DNA of 64,000 bases from Mycosarcoma maydis (GCF_000328475.2 NC_026485.1:496001-560000), one strand, 5' to 3'; positions 1-10,675 are shown, counted from the first letter of the stretch. The notes: a model not told the origin generated them from the letters alone. Numbers and translations are program-made.

Positions 1-1676
1 GAACTCTCTGTCCTGGTATGGAAGCAATCGTCGTTTAAGGCGGCCAACTCCTCGTCAGTGTACAGAGAAGCACGATACGGACGGCTCGGTCTCACAATCG
101 AGGCGGTGGTGTGCGATCGGATGAGCGAGCTCTTTGTCGACGTATCGATAGAAAAAGTCTCGTCCTGGTCTGGAAGAGTGTCATCGCCAGCCAGGATAGC
201 TCGGATGACGTCTTGGTCGAGCACACTGTACCGCGGCTTGTGGCCTCCCGCATGACCATGGGCGTCGTCGTCGAGCTCGCTTAGCTCGCTTTCAAAAGCA
301 CTGCATTCGGACAGCGAGCTTTCGCCTTCAACAGAAGTGCTGTCGGTAGATCCGTGACGAGTCAGAGTGGGCATCATCAAGACGTCCTCGATACTCTCGC
401 TGGACACGTTGGAGTGTGTATGATTGTCCTGGAGAGCTTTACTGATGGCTTCGGTGTCCTGCAGATCATCTATACCCAGCTCGTCGGCGAGTTGTTGAGC
501 TTCCTGATCGGTTAGGCCAGCGAGCAAGGCTTCAATATCGTGCTGTTTGGCACCAGACGAATTCTCGAGCCAGGGAAAATCGGCAGTCGATCTACGAGGT
601 CGCAAAGGACGACGAAGTGAAAGTTTCTTTTCCTCGGCCTCGGAGAGGATCTGCTGCGCCTGATCGCGTACGTAGCCTTGGCCGAAGGGAGCATCGATGG
701 AAAGGCTGCTCAAAGGAACTTCTTGCTTTTCGGGTGACGTTTGAAAGGCTTGGATCATTCCGCGCACCTTGCGGCTGTCGCGCATACGCTTTAGTGTGAG
801 CTTGCTGGTGGTCTTTGAACTGCGCGCGATGGCGTCGCGTTCCAGTGGAGAGTGATCGTCTTCTTGAGCGCGCTTTTCATCTTCTTCCGTCTCTTCGCGC
901 TCCATATCGTGGGATGATTTGGGCCAACGCAGAGAGCCAGATTCATTACCCCAAATTCGGCCACGAAGAGCATCGCGTCGCAGCTTGCGCACGGCTTCGA
1001 TCATGAGCTTACGCCACTTGAGATTGAGACCTTGGCGCTCAAGATCTTTTTCGCTGAGGCGTAGGAAGGCACGGCCGCCCATCCTGGAGCTCCTTACATA
1101 GGCGGTCACGTCGTCAACGACGGGTCGAGGCACTAGCCCGAGGACGTGCGTGAGATAGAGAGCTACCTGCGAAGGGAGCCACGTTTTGGGATTGTGGGGA
1201 AGGTTTGCGACCGCTTCGACCAGACGTTCTGCTTCCAAGTCGGAGTGAGGAGCGCGATCCGAGATGGAATGTAGGTCAGGCGTGCTGGTGGAACTCGACA
1301 GCCGGTGAAGTGTTTTGCTGCGCAGTGGAAGGTCGAAGTTGTTGGCAGAGGGACTGGTGAGAGGCGAGATGACTGGGAGCGGGACGCGGGGCGAAGAAGG
1401 GGATGTGACAAGTTTGTGAGACGCGACTTGGGGAGGCGGCGAGGAAAGATCAGATGATCTGCTTTGCAAGCCCTTGGGACGCGACCTGGTCGAGGTGGAC
1501 ATGGATGTAGAGCGAGATAGGTAGGAGTAGCCTTCGAAGACTTGGCCTCCAGGACTGAAGCCAGCTACGTTGGGCATCGCGTTGGCTGCAGTGGAGAAGG
1601 TACCGCTGCGCTTTGGAGCGAGAGAATAGCGAGGCCGGGATGGCGTCGAGATGGCGGGTGGATCGGCATTCGCCAT
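1..1676 (-). CDS. SAM-domain protein, C-terminus cut by the window edge
   Basis: The frame is open on the minus strand from ATG at 1676 to the window edge, at least 558 codons with no stop. I checked the translation codon by codon over the first 180 residues and again at the edge. The N-terminus (about 1-150) is Ser/Pro/Arg-rich and looks disordered. A SAM-like helical domain follows at about residues 165-240. It starts with a WLPSQVALYL segment, has a GGRAFLRLSEKDLE core and ends in a basic RKLRRDALRGRIWG helix. The rest is acidic and low complexity. SAM domains mediate protein-protein or polymer contacts, often in polarity or signalling scaffolds. I do not recognise a specific orthologue and give no function. 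The gene is divergent from the Mak32-like gene across a 1.2 kb shared upstream region. Confidence 0.8.
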   Translation of the reverse strand, partial: MANADPPAISTPSRPRYSLAPKRSGTFSTAANAMPNVAGFSPGGQVFEGYSYLSRSTSMSTSTRSRPKGLQSRSSDLSSPPPQVASHKLVTSPSSPRVPLPVISPLTSPSANNFDLPLRSKTLHRLSSSTSTPDLHSISDRAPHSDLEAERLVEAVANLPHNPKTWLPSQVALYLTHVLGLVPRPVVDDVTAYVRSSRMGGRAFLRLSEKDLERQGLNLKWRKLMIEAVRKLRRDALRGRIWGNESGSLRWPKSSHDMEREETEEDEKRAQEDDHSPLERDAIARSSKTTSKLTLKRMRDSRKVRGMIQAFQTSPEKQEVPLSSLSIDAPFGQGYVRDQAQQILSEAEEKKLSLRRPLRPRRSTADFPWLENSSGAKQHDIEALLAGLTDQEAQQLADELGIDDLQDTEAISKALQDNHTHSNVSSESIEDVLMMPTLTRHGSTDSTSVEGESSLSECSAFESELSELDDDAHGHAGGHKPRYSVLDQDVIRAILAGDDTLPDQDETFSIDTSTKSSLIRSHTTASIVRPSRPYRASLYTDEELAALNDDCFHTRTES

Positions 1677-1973
1677 GGTCAAGTGATGTACCAAATAAAA
1701 GCTTGATTGAAGAGTGTCCTTGGCAAAAGAGAATGACGACAATAGTGAGGGGTCAAAAGTAGCTAGCCCAGAAGGGAAATCGTTAGAGATGATCGTGTCG
1801 AGGTCTTGAAGGAGATCGTGAGTGGTTCGTTACAAGTGTGATGATATGAACGATGGATGCGATGATTGTGATGGTGGGAGGGAAGACGAGAGATGAAAAG
1901 GTCGGTGCTTATGGAGCACAGAGGAAAGCAGGAAGCTCATCGCCGTGACCAGTCAAGTTGGTTTGTGTGGTAC

Positions 1974-1994
1974 ACGGTTCACGGTTCACGGTTC
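1974..1994. repeat. Heptamer array (ACGGTTC)x3
   Basis: Three head-to-tail copies of ACGGTTC. This is the GGTTCAC variant of the heptamer family scattered through the intergenic DNA of this window. Confidence 0.9.
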
Positions 1995-2621
1995 ATGCAG
2001 GGTCGTGTTGGTTGATGAGCCCCTAAATCAAAATTCCAAAATTCTATGCGGCTGTAATTTCCACTCGTGACGTTAGTTAGTTAGTCACACTCAAGACTCA
2101 CACTCACGACAGAGAATTCACAGAGTCACAGTCACGAGTGCAGCCAGAACAACACGAACAATACACAGTCGTGAGTTGTTTGAGTCACGAATAAGGAATC
2201 GCAACTCCACTTTTTGTTCGCTCTGATCCTACTCCCGACTATGCTCGATGCTCGCTTTTCCAAGCTCAGGGGCACGTGTAAAGTGGCTTTGGTACAGTCA
2301 CGAGTGAGTTAACTTAGTTGCTTTCTATGACAATCACGAATGGCCCGCTTGGCAAGCCAGCAGCGAGCCAACGAGCTTTCTCGACTGCCACCTGACAGCG
2401 TAATCTGCCACGTTACTGCACGCTGAGTTAGTAGCAGTCACGAGTTAACCTACGTTAAGTCCAACAGGGGCCAAATTGCCACCACGACTTCCGTCAGGGG
2501 CTTCGGCTCTCTCGTCTCCCCCATCTCGCGTCTTGACGTGCACGGTGGAGTGCGTTTATTCGTGATTTGTTTTTCAAGTCACGAGTGGCAGAAAATTCAC
2601 TCGCCACAATCAACAATCAAC

Positions 2622-2674
2622 AATCGTGAATCGTGAATCGTGAATCGTGAATCGTGAATCGTGAATCGTGAATT
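2622..2674. repeat. Heptamer array (AATCGTG)x7
   Basis: Seven perfect tandem copies of AATCGTG (2622-2670), followed by a partial copy. On the other strand this is the GATTCAC heptamer. Inverted single copies lie just downstream (about 2725-2748), so the two blocks could pair. Confidence 0.95.
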
Positions 2675-2861
2675 CACTTACCCATGACATGTGAATCATG
2701 AATCGCACGGACCTGCTCACCATACGTGATTCACGATTCACGATTCATGCCCCTCTGTATTCCTGTCGAACCCCTGAACACAATCCATTTTTCACAGCGT
2801 CGTCAGTCTCGTTCTCTGTCGTTCTTGCAACCAGCCTCAGGCGCGGTAGCAATTAATCGGA

Positions 2862-4091
2862 TTGGATGCACACTGCCGCCTGACTGTCGCGCCACCATTG
2901 CCCAGCATGGCGTTCCCGCCAATCCGACTCGCGAGCATGGGCATGTTCATCATCGATTCGTTCCAATACCTGGATCCCACAACCGGTGCCGATCTGGGTA
3001 ACAGGGGGTTTCAAGACCAGATTGGAGGTGGAGGCTGCTACTTTGCCATCGGCGCTCGCGTATGGCTCCCTCCTTCCGAGATCCAAGTGATCATCGATCG
3101 GGGTGTCGACTGGAGTAGCTCAGATCAGGCTGTGCTCGACCAGTTCAATCGTACTCCCTCCTCCTCACAGTCTCAAGTATCATTCTCCATGTGGCACTAC
3201 AGATCAAGACCGGATCGCACAACGAGAGCCCTCAACATCTACAGAGGCGATCATCGTGGATTTGATTACCTGTCCAAAAAGATTCGGCTTGAACCAAGTG
3301 ACCTTCTTGCGTGCTCGCCCAGCGATCCGCCAAGGCTTCCGCAATGGATCCATCTCGTCTGTTCGCCAGAGCGCGCTCTTGAAACCATTTCACAGGTCGA
3401 TGCCATTCTCGAACAGCAGAAGCACAAACAAGAGCAAAAGCCAAGCTTTCCCAAACTCGTCTATGAGCCAATACCCGACTCGTGCATCATTGAGAATCTT
3501 GAAGATTGCCTTCGAGTTTTGCCAAGGCTTGCAGTGTTCAGCCCGAATCACGAGGAAGCGGCAACGTTGCTTGGAGTGTTTGACCAATGGCAAAGCGTTC
3601 TCGAGCGCGCCTCGGAGGACAAGGAGGCATCAACCGAGATCATCCTCCGCTTTGTTTCCGACAAGCTCGCCGGTGGGTTTGCGAGACATGTTTACAACCA
3701 AATGCCTGATGCAGTCAAGCAGGCTAAGCCCTTCGGCCCGATCATCTGCATCCGAAGTGGAGCTTGGGGTTCCGTGGTGGGTCAAGCAGGTCTTGGGTTC
3801 TATCACATTCCAGCATGGCACACATCGTCAGAGTCCATCAAAGACGTCACAGGAGCAGGCAACTCGTTCCTCGGAGGCTTGAGCGCCTATCTCGTGCACA
3901 CGGACAATGACAACGCACTGGACCCGACAACAAGGGTCAAACAAGCAGCCATGCACGGCGCGGTCTCTGCCTCACTCGTTATCGAGCAGCTTGGCTTGCC
4001 TAGCTTCGATGTGCAGGCAGACGAGGAAGTATGGAACGGCGACGTCGCCGTGCATCGTCTCGATTCCTTGCGTAATAGGGTTTGCCCGTGA
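2862..4091 (+). CDS. mak32: Mak32-like PfkB-family protein
   Basis: Single-exon gene, 409 residues from the first ATG. Starts at 2907 or 2937/2943 would also fit, because the conserved GMFIIDSF strand begins near residue 27. The protein has the PfkB carbohydrate-kinase fold: an N-terminal glycine-rich segment (DQIGGGGCYFAIGARVW) and a C-terminal signature-2 segment DVTGAGNSFLGG near residues 328-339. Overall it matches fungal Mak32, first known in yeast for maintenance of the killer M1 double-stranded RNA; its biochemical activity is not settled. The usual catalytic Asp of the GAGD signature is Asn here (codon 3861-3863), so ordinary sugar-kinase activity is doubtful. The stop is TGA followed by TAG. 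Confidence 0.85.
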   Translation: MDAHCRLTVAPPLPSMAFPPIRLASMGMFIIDSFQYLDPTTGADLGNRGFQDQIGGGGCYFAIGARVWLPPSEIQVIIDRGVDWSSSDQAVLDQFNRTPSSSQSQVSFSMWHYRSRPDRTTRALNIYRGDHRGFDYLSKKIRLEPSDLLACSPSDPPRLPQWIHLVCSPERALETISQVDAILEQQKHKQEQKPSFPKLVYEPIPDSCIIENLEDCLRVLPRLAVFSPNHEEAATLLGVFDQWQSVLERASEDKEASTEIILRFVSDKLAGGFARHVYNQMPDAVKQAKPFGPIICIRSGAWGSVVGQAGLGFYHIPAWHTSSESIKDVTGAGNSFLGGLSAYLVHTDNDNALDPTTRVKQAAMHGAVSASLVIEQLGLPSFDVQADEEVWNGDVAVHRLDSLRNRVCP

Positions 4092-4552
4092 TAGTGACAG
4101 TACCAGTATCAACAAATGATAGAGGTTTGACCAATAGCTGTAACTTACGTTAGTGGCATGATTCACAGATTATCTATTTTGATATCCCTGGAGGAGCCAC
4201 GAAAAGGGTCAACTCGTGACTGTCCTAAGTACGTCGAAATTTCAGCGACAGAAAAAGCGACGGTGGACCGAGAACACGGACTTGGACGAAATAAGGATGT
4301 CAGACCTCACTCGGTGACAATCATGAACAAACACGTGCTCGTTGCAGATTGGCTTACGACTCTAATCGTGAATATCCGCAGAACGTCAGGAAGACGTCGT
4401 GTGATTGGCACGGATCACCCACCGCCGAAAGCGACTGATAGCAGAGCCTTGACTTATTCGTGCCTTCGCTTGACGTTGCATGCACTTCGAACCCCCTCTG
4501 CTCGCCATTACCACTACCACCACCACCGGCATGGGACGATTGTAGACGAAAC
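4092..4552. other. Intergenic region
   Basis: Spacer between the Mak32-like gene and the four-TM gene, both on the plus strand. ORFs that cross it start from non-ATG codons and look like chance. I see no gene here. Confidence 0.6.
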
Positions 4553-5178
4553 ATGGCTCATCCACAATCCGCCTTTGCCTCGCCTCAAGGCGCTGGCGCT
4601 AGCGTATTCTCGGTGTTCAACATCATCTGGCTCCTCCACGCTGCAACTGAAGCGCCGGTGGCCTTCATCGGTCTCTTCTTCACGCACAGTCTGCACTTCA
4701 AGGACGAGATCAACAACACCACTGCCATCATTATCAAGGTAAGCTCCCTCATCCTCTCTGTTCTGATATACGTGTCTTGAGAGTACTGAATTTGACCTCG
4801 AACTTGTCCATTTAAATGGAAAACACCCAGCTTTACGCCACATTGGCTCTCTCGCTCTCAATCATTTGCATCCTGCTCTATGGCTTGCCAGACTACCTTC
4901 CCGGAAAGCGAGCCGCTGCCATTTTGCTGCTGCTGTATCACGGTGTTGCCTCGTCGATCCTCCTCAACGCCGAGCCGTTCATCGATTTTGCTTTTGCCGA
5001 CGCACTGTCAAAGCACGGTGTGAGGGTGGAGACGATTGCTGGTGTAGCTCATGGGTTCATGTCTCTCATGACTGTTTCCTGGTGGCAATCCAGTTTGGGC
5101 GCTGTGAGGGCGTATGGTGGTGGCGCTGGACCAAATGGTACGGCTGCAACGGTGAAAAAGGGTGGTAAGAGAAAGTGA
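4553..5178 (+). CDS. Small four-TM membrane protein, one intron
   Basis: Two exons give 177 residues. Exon 1 is 4553-4738 (62 codons, phase 0). The intron is 4739-4830 with donor GTAAGC, a TACTGAA branch-like site near 4784 and acceptor CCCAG. Exon 2 is 4831-5178. About four hydrophobic helices are visible: near 18-42, 58-82, 88-108 and 130-155. The tail is short and basic (KKGGKRK) and probably cytosolic. There is no obvious cleavable signal peptide. I do not recognise the family; it looks like a conserved fungal membrane protein of the ER or another endomembrane. The open frame upstream of 4553 starts only from GTG, so the ATG at 4553 is chosen. Confidence 0.75.
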
Positions 5179-6678
5179 GTGATTCCAAAAGCTGTACGAG
5201 TAGCTCGATTTTAGGTCGAGGCAATGTGAATCACGAATCACGAATACCATCGACCTCATACCCTTTCTTCCATCGAGACGGGCATGCGATAGAGAATTTG
5301 AACTCAAAAATACAAACGCTTGTTGCCAGGTGATTTCTTTGCATAGGGATCTGGACGTTTGCACCAGCATCGGCGCGGATCGACCTAGGCAATTTGATAT
5401 CGCGAGGGAAGAGGCGAAGTCAGATCTTCAAGATTCTGATGAAGAGCAAGTATAAAGGCAATGCGAGTGGTATATGCTTTCTCTTTCGTGTTTGGCAATT
5501 CGAGTTGACGCAACTATATGTGACTACTGTTGGAGATCGGCGAACCTTTTGTTTTCGGCAAACGTCAATCGAAAACGACCCGAGAAACACGAATCATGAA
5601 CTCAACGCTCTATAAATAATCGAGGCAAACGGCGACGCAGCAAGGGAGAAGCGACGGTGCTTCGTGAGCTTTACTGCTCGTTGGACATGCAAGAAAAACG
5701 AGGCTGACATCGCTGGGCAGGAGTTGAGGACGCGAATTGGTTTGCGGAAAACATGTCCGGTTTCGTTACAGTCACAGTCCCAGTCACGTACGAGTTGGAA
5801 AGTTAGCAGGTGGCTGTGTCTCCTGGGCTAGACTCTGTGATCAGATCACGAATCAGAGCCGCAGGGACGCCAATCACGAATCGTGAATCTTCACGCTTTG
5901 TTGTCGTTAAACGCGCAGTCCTGAGTACGTCAGGTGTTAATTCCATCTGCGAATTTTTGGCCGCCGGGCGAGCTGTTGTCTCCTCGGCTGCTGTGCATAA
6001 ATTCGAGATCTCGAATAAGTTAACTGAGAAAAGCATCCTGGGAAGTCCGCGCAAGTCTGCGCAGCTGAAAGAAGGGAGCGAGTAACTGTGAAGCACGAAA
6101 CAGAATGTCTCAGTTCGGGCCGCCGGGCGAAGGATTGAGGGCTAACTAATGGGTGAGAAGCCGTGCAAGACAGCTAACCGAGCAGCATGGCCCGTTCACA
6201 GTTTCTCTCTCCCGCCCCTTACTCGCATTGCACTACCTGCTCTCGGGCAGCCGTGATCAGCTCCGCCTTTTAGGGCTATGCTTGGTTTTGTGTGTTGCAG
6301 TGTGCATGCAGTAGTGGCGCGCCTGTTTCCGCATCCGAGAGGCGAAGGACGGGAGAAGGAAGGGGTCAAAGCGAGTTTCGTGAAACAGTCACGTTTGAAT
6401 TTGGAGCGTCAGCACATTGAGGCTGTGCGGACCGCGAGCTGGAACTCGACATGACATGCCTGCAGCCCTCTAGTAGGCCGCCCGCCTTTGATCATCTGGT
6501 CGAGCACAGACCATGGAATGTGGAGATGGAGCTTAGCTGGCAACAACTTGCTCGTCTGTGAAGATACTATATATCCTGCTCAACGGGAAGATCATCCTCT
6601 CCTCTCCGCCACGCGTTCATCACGATACACAAACCCCCTCCATCCCTTCCGGCCCCAACACAAGCACAAACAGTCAAA
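5179..6678. other. Intergenic region upstream of cipC
   Basis: 1.5 kb with no gene I can support. It contains scattered heptamer copies (about 5225-5246 and 5873-5889) and short spurious ORFs. The last 120 bases hold the cipC TATA box and a C/A-rich leader. Confidence 0.6.
6568..6574 (+). promoter_or_regulatory. TATA box of cipC
   Basis: TATATAT lies 111 bases before the cipC ATG and is followed by a CT/CA-rich, purine-poor leader. Strong TATA boxes are common in inducible fungal genes, which fits a stress-response gene. Confidence 0.55.
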
Positions 6679-7123
6679 ATGTTCGGATTCGGTAACCACG
6701 AAGAGGCTGCTGACTTTGTCTGTACGTGTCACCGCCCTTTTCTTCCACACATGCTACTGCTTTCTCCCCCATCTGCTCCGGTCGACTAAACCTTGCCTTT
6801 CTCACATTTTCTGCCCCGCATCTTTTCTATGCTCGACACACACAGACAACCAGGACCCGCGCGAGCATGAATCCAAGTTCTCGCACGAAGCCGTCGGATT
6901 TGGTGCTGGCTTCGTCGCAATGCGCGAGTACGAGAAGCGCCAGGAGGCCAAGGGCGAGCACCCCAAGCACGAGATGGCCAAGGAGATCCTCGCAGGTATC
7001 GCCGGTGCCGAAGTCGACAAGCTTTTCGAGACCAAGGGACTCGACTTCCTCGACCGCGAACAGGCTAAGCGTCACGCTCGTCAACAGGCTGAACAGCTCT
7101 ACGACCAGCAGTACGCCAACTAA
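6679..7123 (+). CDS. cipC: CipC-like stress-response protein (DUF3759), one intron
   Basis: Exon 1 is 6679-6721 (MFGFGNHEEAADFV plus one base). The intron is 6722-6845 with donor GTACGT and acceptor ACACAG. Exon 2 is 6846-7123. The product is 106 residues, restoring a Tyr codon across the junction. It is small, soluble and charged, with the family hallmarks: an N-terminal FGF segment, a central SHEAVGFGAGFVAMREYEKRQ and a helical Lys/Glu/Gln-rich C-terminus. The length fits CipC, the concanamycin-induced protein first seen in Aspergillus and later found as an abundant stress- or pathogenesis-associated fungal protein. Its molecular function is unknown. The compact gene with a clear TATA box suggests strong induced expression. 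Confidence 0.85.
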
Positions 7124-7900
7124 CTGCCTGAACGCCTGCATTCAAATAGTTGCTTGGCATACGTTGATGCAATGACATTCCACAATATGTCATCATAGTC
7201 GTGGTGATCGGTGCGATTGATTTGTTGCGTTAAGACATGAGCAGCTGAGACGGTGGATGACGGATCATGTAGAGCTGTGGCTGCAAGCAGTGTACGTCAG
7301 TGCATCGCTGCACCGCAAAGCACAGGTGACTGCAAACTTCACAGCGCAACCCGCAACTCGTTCCGCTCGCAATGCTTACTCACGACTTGGCAGTACACGG
7401 TACACGTTACGTGATATTAAACTGCATGTGTAAGACCGTCTTGCGTCAGCTTCAACATCAATCCCAACTCACGAACCGCTGTCCTGTACAGTGCTGTACA
7501 GAGTCGTTCCCTGTTTTCTTGTGCAGCAGCACTTCTCAGATCTCCCGATCAACTGCCAATTTTCACATTTTCGCATTCGATATGCTCGGTGTATCTTTGG
7601 CCTTGAATCCTTCGCGATTCGAGATTGAACCCACGACGATGGGATCTTGATTCAGGGTCCAGCGGCCTGTGTTGATTAGAGCGTGGAGCATGGTAGCAAA
7701 TGTGTAACGCACACATGACTTAACTTAATCGCAAATAGCGTGTAGCTGAATAGCATCATCCACAGGAACATTCGCGATTACAGGTCTTCTCTGCTTCCGA
7801 CACTTGACAACGCATCAAGTCGAGCTAGCTCGTGCGCAAAACCCTCGACGCTTGCCCTCATAGACGGCGTCACGACTCACACATATGCGGATCTGCCATC
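7124..7900. other. Intergenic region
   Basis: Between cipC and the TBC gene. A 92-codon ORF at 7372-7650 has no recognisable domain and is probably chance. I see nothing else. Confidence 0.55.
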
Positions 7901-10675
7901 ATGTCTGACCTCAACGAGCGAGCCTTAACACTGGACAAAGCTCGATCAATCGATCTCACCCAAGATACAGGCTCTCCCGAGCTGGTTCACGTCGATCATA
8001 CCGGCTCAGATACAGAACGCAGCCATCGCACAGAACTTGACACGCCTTCGCTTTTGTCGGAAGACGCCGAGATGGCGATTACTCGGAATGCGAACAATGA
8101 TGATGGCGACATTTCTCTAGTAGGTTCTCCAAAGATCACCGAAAGTACATCCACCGCCAGCGTCTCGTCTCATCGCCGAATCGACTCGGTGCCTCCTCAA
8201 AAGTATAGCGTAACGCATGACGGGGCTACTGGTCTATCAAGCAGCCTCGCCTCCGCATCGCTGTACTCGACTGCTGAAGAGGACGAAGAAGATATCACCG
8301 TCACCCATCCTCGAGATAGCGCCGACTTAGAAGACATCGATTCGAGCTCCTCTGCACCACATTCCTACTCTCAATCACGCGACGCAACCGCAATAGACAA
8401 AGCCGACCTTAACTTTGTTGACATTGTCTTGGATGCCCCTGAACCGAAAGCCGCTCTCGGCGGCCAACTCAACGAATCCTCCACCGCGTTGGCCGGCTCG
8501 GCAAAGACCGCAGAACAGATTCGTAACGACAACCTCAGCAGCCAAGACCTACAACCCAGTACCAGCACTCCACGAGCGGCTGATACTGAACATGAAGTAA
8601 TCTGTACAACCAGCTCACGTCTTTCAGCTCACGAGCAGAGCCCACCTCCAAGTCCCGACCAGAGCGGGACCGAAGACAGGCGAAGCGCAGAAGGCCGCTA
8701 TCGTGGTCGTAGAAGCGCAACTTGCAGCAGAGCAGCCAGCCCGACACGCTCTCTCAGCCGTAGCACATCACGTCGTATCTCTATGGCTGTACCGCAAGAA
8801 CCGGCTTCACCTTGCAATGCTCATCCGTCGGCACAGCCAGATAGACGCTCTGCGCCTGTATTGCTTGCCGCCGACGAGCATGGCAACATTAGTGTGGTCT
8901 CAGATATTCCAGTAAGCCCACGCACGGTCCCTACACGTTTGCCACTACAAGACGAACAGGAAGGCACGCAAATTAGCGCTCGAGCGCATGGTGATACAGC
9001 AGCGCAGGAATCGCGAGGACCTCGATCCGATGTCAAACTTACATCATTGTCAGACGAGATCGAGGCCGCAGAAGCTGGAGAGCCATCCAAGACATGTAGT
9101 TCTGCCGAAATCCAGCCTGCAGCATCATCGCTGACTCCTCCAGATGCCGGTGGGGCTGAGTCTGGCTCGACCGCTAGACTTTCAGACAAGGCGGATGAGC
9201 GCACCTCTAAAAACCGACGCAAATCGTCGTGGGCCGGCACGAACTGCGTGGAATCTAGGACACGTATGACTACGCTGCCTGCGAAAACGAAGACAGAGGA
9301 AATCAAGCACCGCACCGACTTTGAGCGCATGATGATGGCCGCCAAAGAGGTGGAGCGCAGAAAGCGCGACGAGGAGCAGGAGCGCAAACGCCGGCGCCAA
9401 GATGAGCAGCGCGAAGCGCTTACACGTTGGGAAAAGGAAATTCTGCCGTCTTGGTCTCGTGCGCGTGGAGATGCTCAACTTGAACAACTCTGGTGGAAAG
9501 GCGCACCGCCGAGTATCCGAGGCCGCGTCTGGGCACTCGTTATTGGCAATCCACTGATGCTTCCTCGCAATCTTTTGGAGCAGCACGAAAAAAGAGCGGC
9601 TGGAAAAGACAACAAGTCGATAGACGAGACGATCCCACGGCGCGTTCTAGATCAGATCGACGAGGATATAGAGGAGACCTTACCGAGTTGCAAGCTGTTC
9701 CAGGCCAACGGGCCGTTGCATGATGACCTGGTTCGTCTCTGTCGAGCGTTTGTGCTGGTGCGAATCGAGCAGGTTGCCGAGCTCGACGTTGCTGGAGACG
9801 CCAACAAAGCTGCTAGCCACCATCAAAGTGCAAGTCCCGCTTTGCACACGCTTGCGCTCGCGTCGATGGACCACTTGAGTGTGCAGGTGGAGCCGCAGGA
9901 TGAGTACGCGCGACGTGGCATCGACATCTACCAGCCGGGGCTTGCCAGTCTTGCTGCGGTACTGCTGATTAACATGTCGATCAACACGGCGTTTATTGCG
10001 CTCCTGAATCTGATCCACTCCAAGTCGTGGCTGAAAGCGCTGTACTCGCTGCTTCCCACGTGTCTCGCGCGCACACGCACGAGCGCCGACGATGCTTCAC
10101 CGAAACACAAAGCGATTCGCGGATTCGAACGCGTCTTTGAAACGCTTCTTGCGGACCAGATGCCCAAAGTGTTTGCGAATCTTTTGGCGAATAACGTCAA
10201 GCTACATCGAGTCGTGCTCAGGGAATGGGTATCGACGCTCTGGACGCGTTGGCTGGACATGGATACCGTGATGCGCCTGTGGGATGTGGTGCTACTGGAT
10301 CAGACGGATGCGATGATTTACAGGGTTTGTTTGGGCTTGGTGCAGATATTGGAATCGAGGCTTTACGTGCCCGATCAGCACGAGCTCGAGTCGGTCTTGA
10401 GCGGAACTAACAGGGCTGCGCTCGCCATTTGGAGGAGGGACAAGCAGATGAGCGGCCATCAGCTATCCATATCACCACCAACAAGCCAAGTCGACACAAC
10501 TAGCTCGAGCTCCAGCTCGCTCCACCCTCGTCCATCAGACATCACACCACGAGACTACATCTACGAGCAGTACGGCATCCAGGAACATCACATCTTCGAA
10601 ACGCTGGAGGCGCAGCAGAACTGGTGGAAGCCGTCCACTTTACAGCGCCTACTCGATCGCGAGTTGAGCGAGTGA
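7901..10675 (+). CDS. TBC-domain (Rab-GAP-like) protein, TBC1D12/14 type
   Basis: Single exon, 924 residues. The ATG at 7901 is chosen because the frame upstream is open only from a GTG. Residues 1 to about 460 are Ser/Asp/Glu-rich and disordered. A basic Lys/Arg/Glu coiled coil follows (about 465-510), then a TBC domain (about 530-830): PPSIRGRVWALVIGN opening, GPLHDDLVRLCRAF, LASLAAVLLINM, and MRLWDVVLLDQTDAMIYR. Its order and spacing resemble TBC1D12/14, which act on Rab11-type recycling and autophagy membranes. The IxxDxxR arginine-finger motif reads IDEDIEE (Arg to Glu, codon 9674-9676). The YxQ glutamine-finger motif reads YQP (Gln to Pro, codon 9935-9937). Classical dual-finger GAP catalysis is therefore unlikely. 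The gene converges on the myosin gene, 178 bases away. Confidence 0.85.
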   Translation: MSDLNERALTLDKARSIDLTQDTGSPELVHVDHTGSDTERSHRTELDTPSLLSEDAEMAITRNANNDDGDISLVGSPKITESTSTASVSSHRRIDSVPPQKYSVTHDGATGLSSSLASASLYSTAEEDEEDITVTHPRDSADLEDIDSSSSAPHSYSQSRDATAIDKADLNFVDIVLDAPEPKAALGGQLNESSTALAGSAKTAEQIRNDNLSSQDLQPSTSTPRAADTEHEVICTTSSRLSAHEQSPPPSPDQSGTEDRRSAEGRYRGRRSATCSRAASPTRSLSRSTSRRISMAVPQEPASPCNAHPSAQPDRRSAPVLLAADEHGNISVVSDIPVSPRTVPTRLPLQDEQEGTQISARAHGDTAAQESRGPRSDVKLTSLSDEIEAAEAGEPSKTCSSAEIQPAASSLTPPDAGGAESGSTARLSDKADERTSKNRRKSSWAGTNCVESRTRMTTLPAKTKTEEIKHRTDFERMMMAAKEVERRKRDEEQERKRRRQDEQREALTRWEKEILPSWSRARGDAQLEQLWWKGAPPSIRGRVWALVIGNPLMLPRNLLEQHEKRAAGKDNKSIDETIPRRVLDQIDEDIEETLPSCKLFQANGPLHDDLVRLCRAFVLVRIEQVAELDVAGDANKAASHHQSASPALHTLALASMDHLSVQVEPQDEYARRGIDIYQPGLASLAAVLLINMSINTAFIALLNLIHSKSWLKALYSLLPTCLARTRTSADDASPKHKAIRGFERVFETLLADQMPKVFANLLANNVKLHRVVLREWVSTLWTRWLDMDTVMRLWDVVLLDQTDAMIYRVCLGLVQILESRLYVPDQHELESVLSGTNRAALAIWRRDKQMSGHQLSISPPTSQVDTTSSSSSSLHPRPSDITPRDYIYEQYGIQEHHIFETLEAQQNWWKPSTLQRLLDRELSE

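Larger units (their letters stand above)
1677..2861. other. Intergenic region between divergent genes
   Basis: I see no convincing gene here. It is the shared upstream region of the SAM-domain gene (-) and the Mak32-like gene (+). It holds a short ACGGTTC heptamer run (1974-1994), many single CACGAGT/TCACGA words, and the longest heptamer array in the window (2622-2670). Confidence 0.7.

Noticed and set aside
2622..2674. The heptamer array as a possible CRISPR or telomere repeat
   Set aside because: The units have no spacers and do not match the TTAGGG telomere repeat of smuts; it is a simple tandem repeat.
3103..3882. A 259-codon plus-strand ORF inside the Mak32-like gene
   Set aside because: It is a shadow in another frame of a gene with clear family homology.
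7832..7900. An N-terminal extension of the TBC protein from 7832
   Set aside because: The first codon would be GTG; a standard ATG at 7901 is available.
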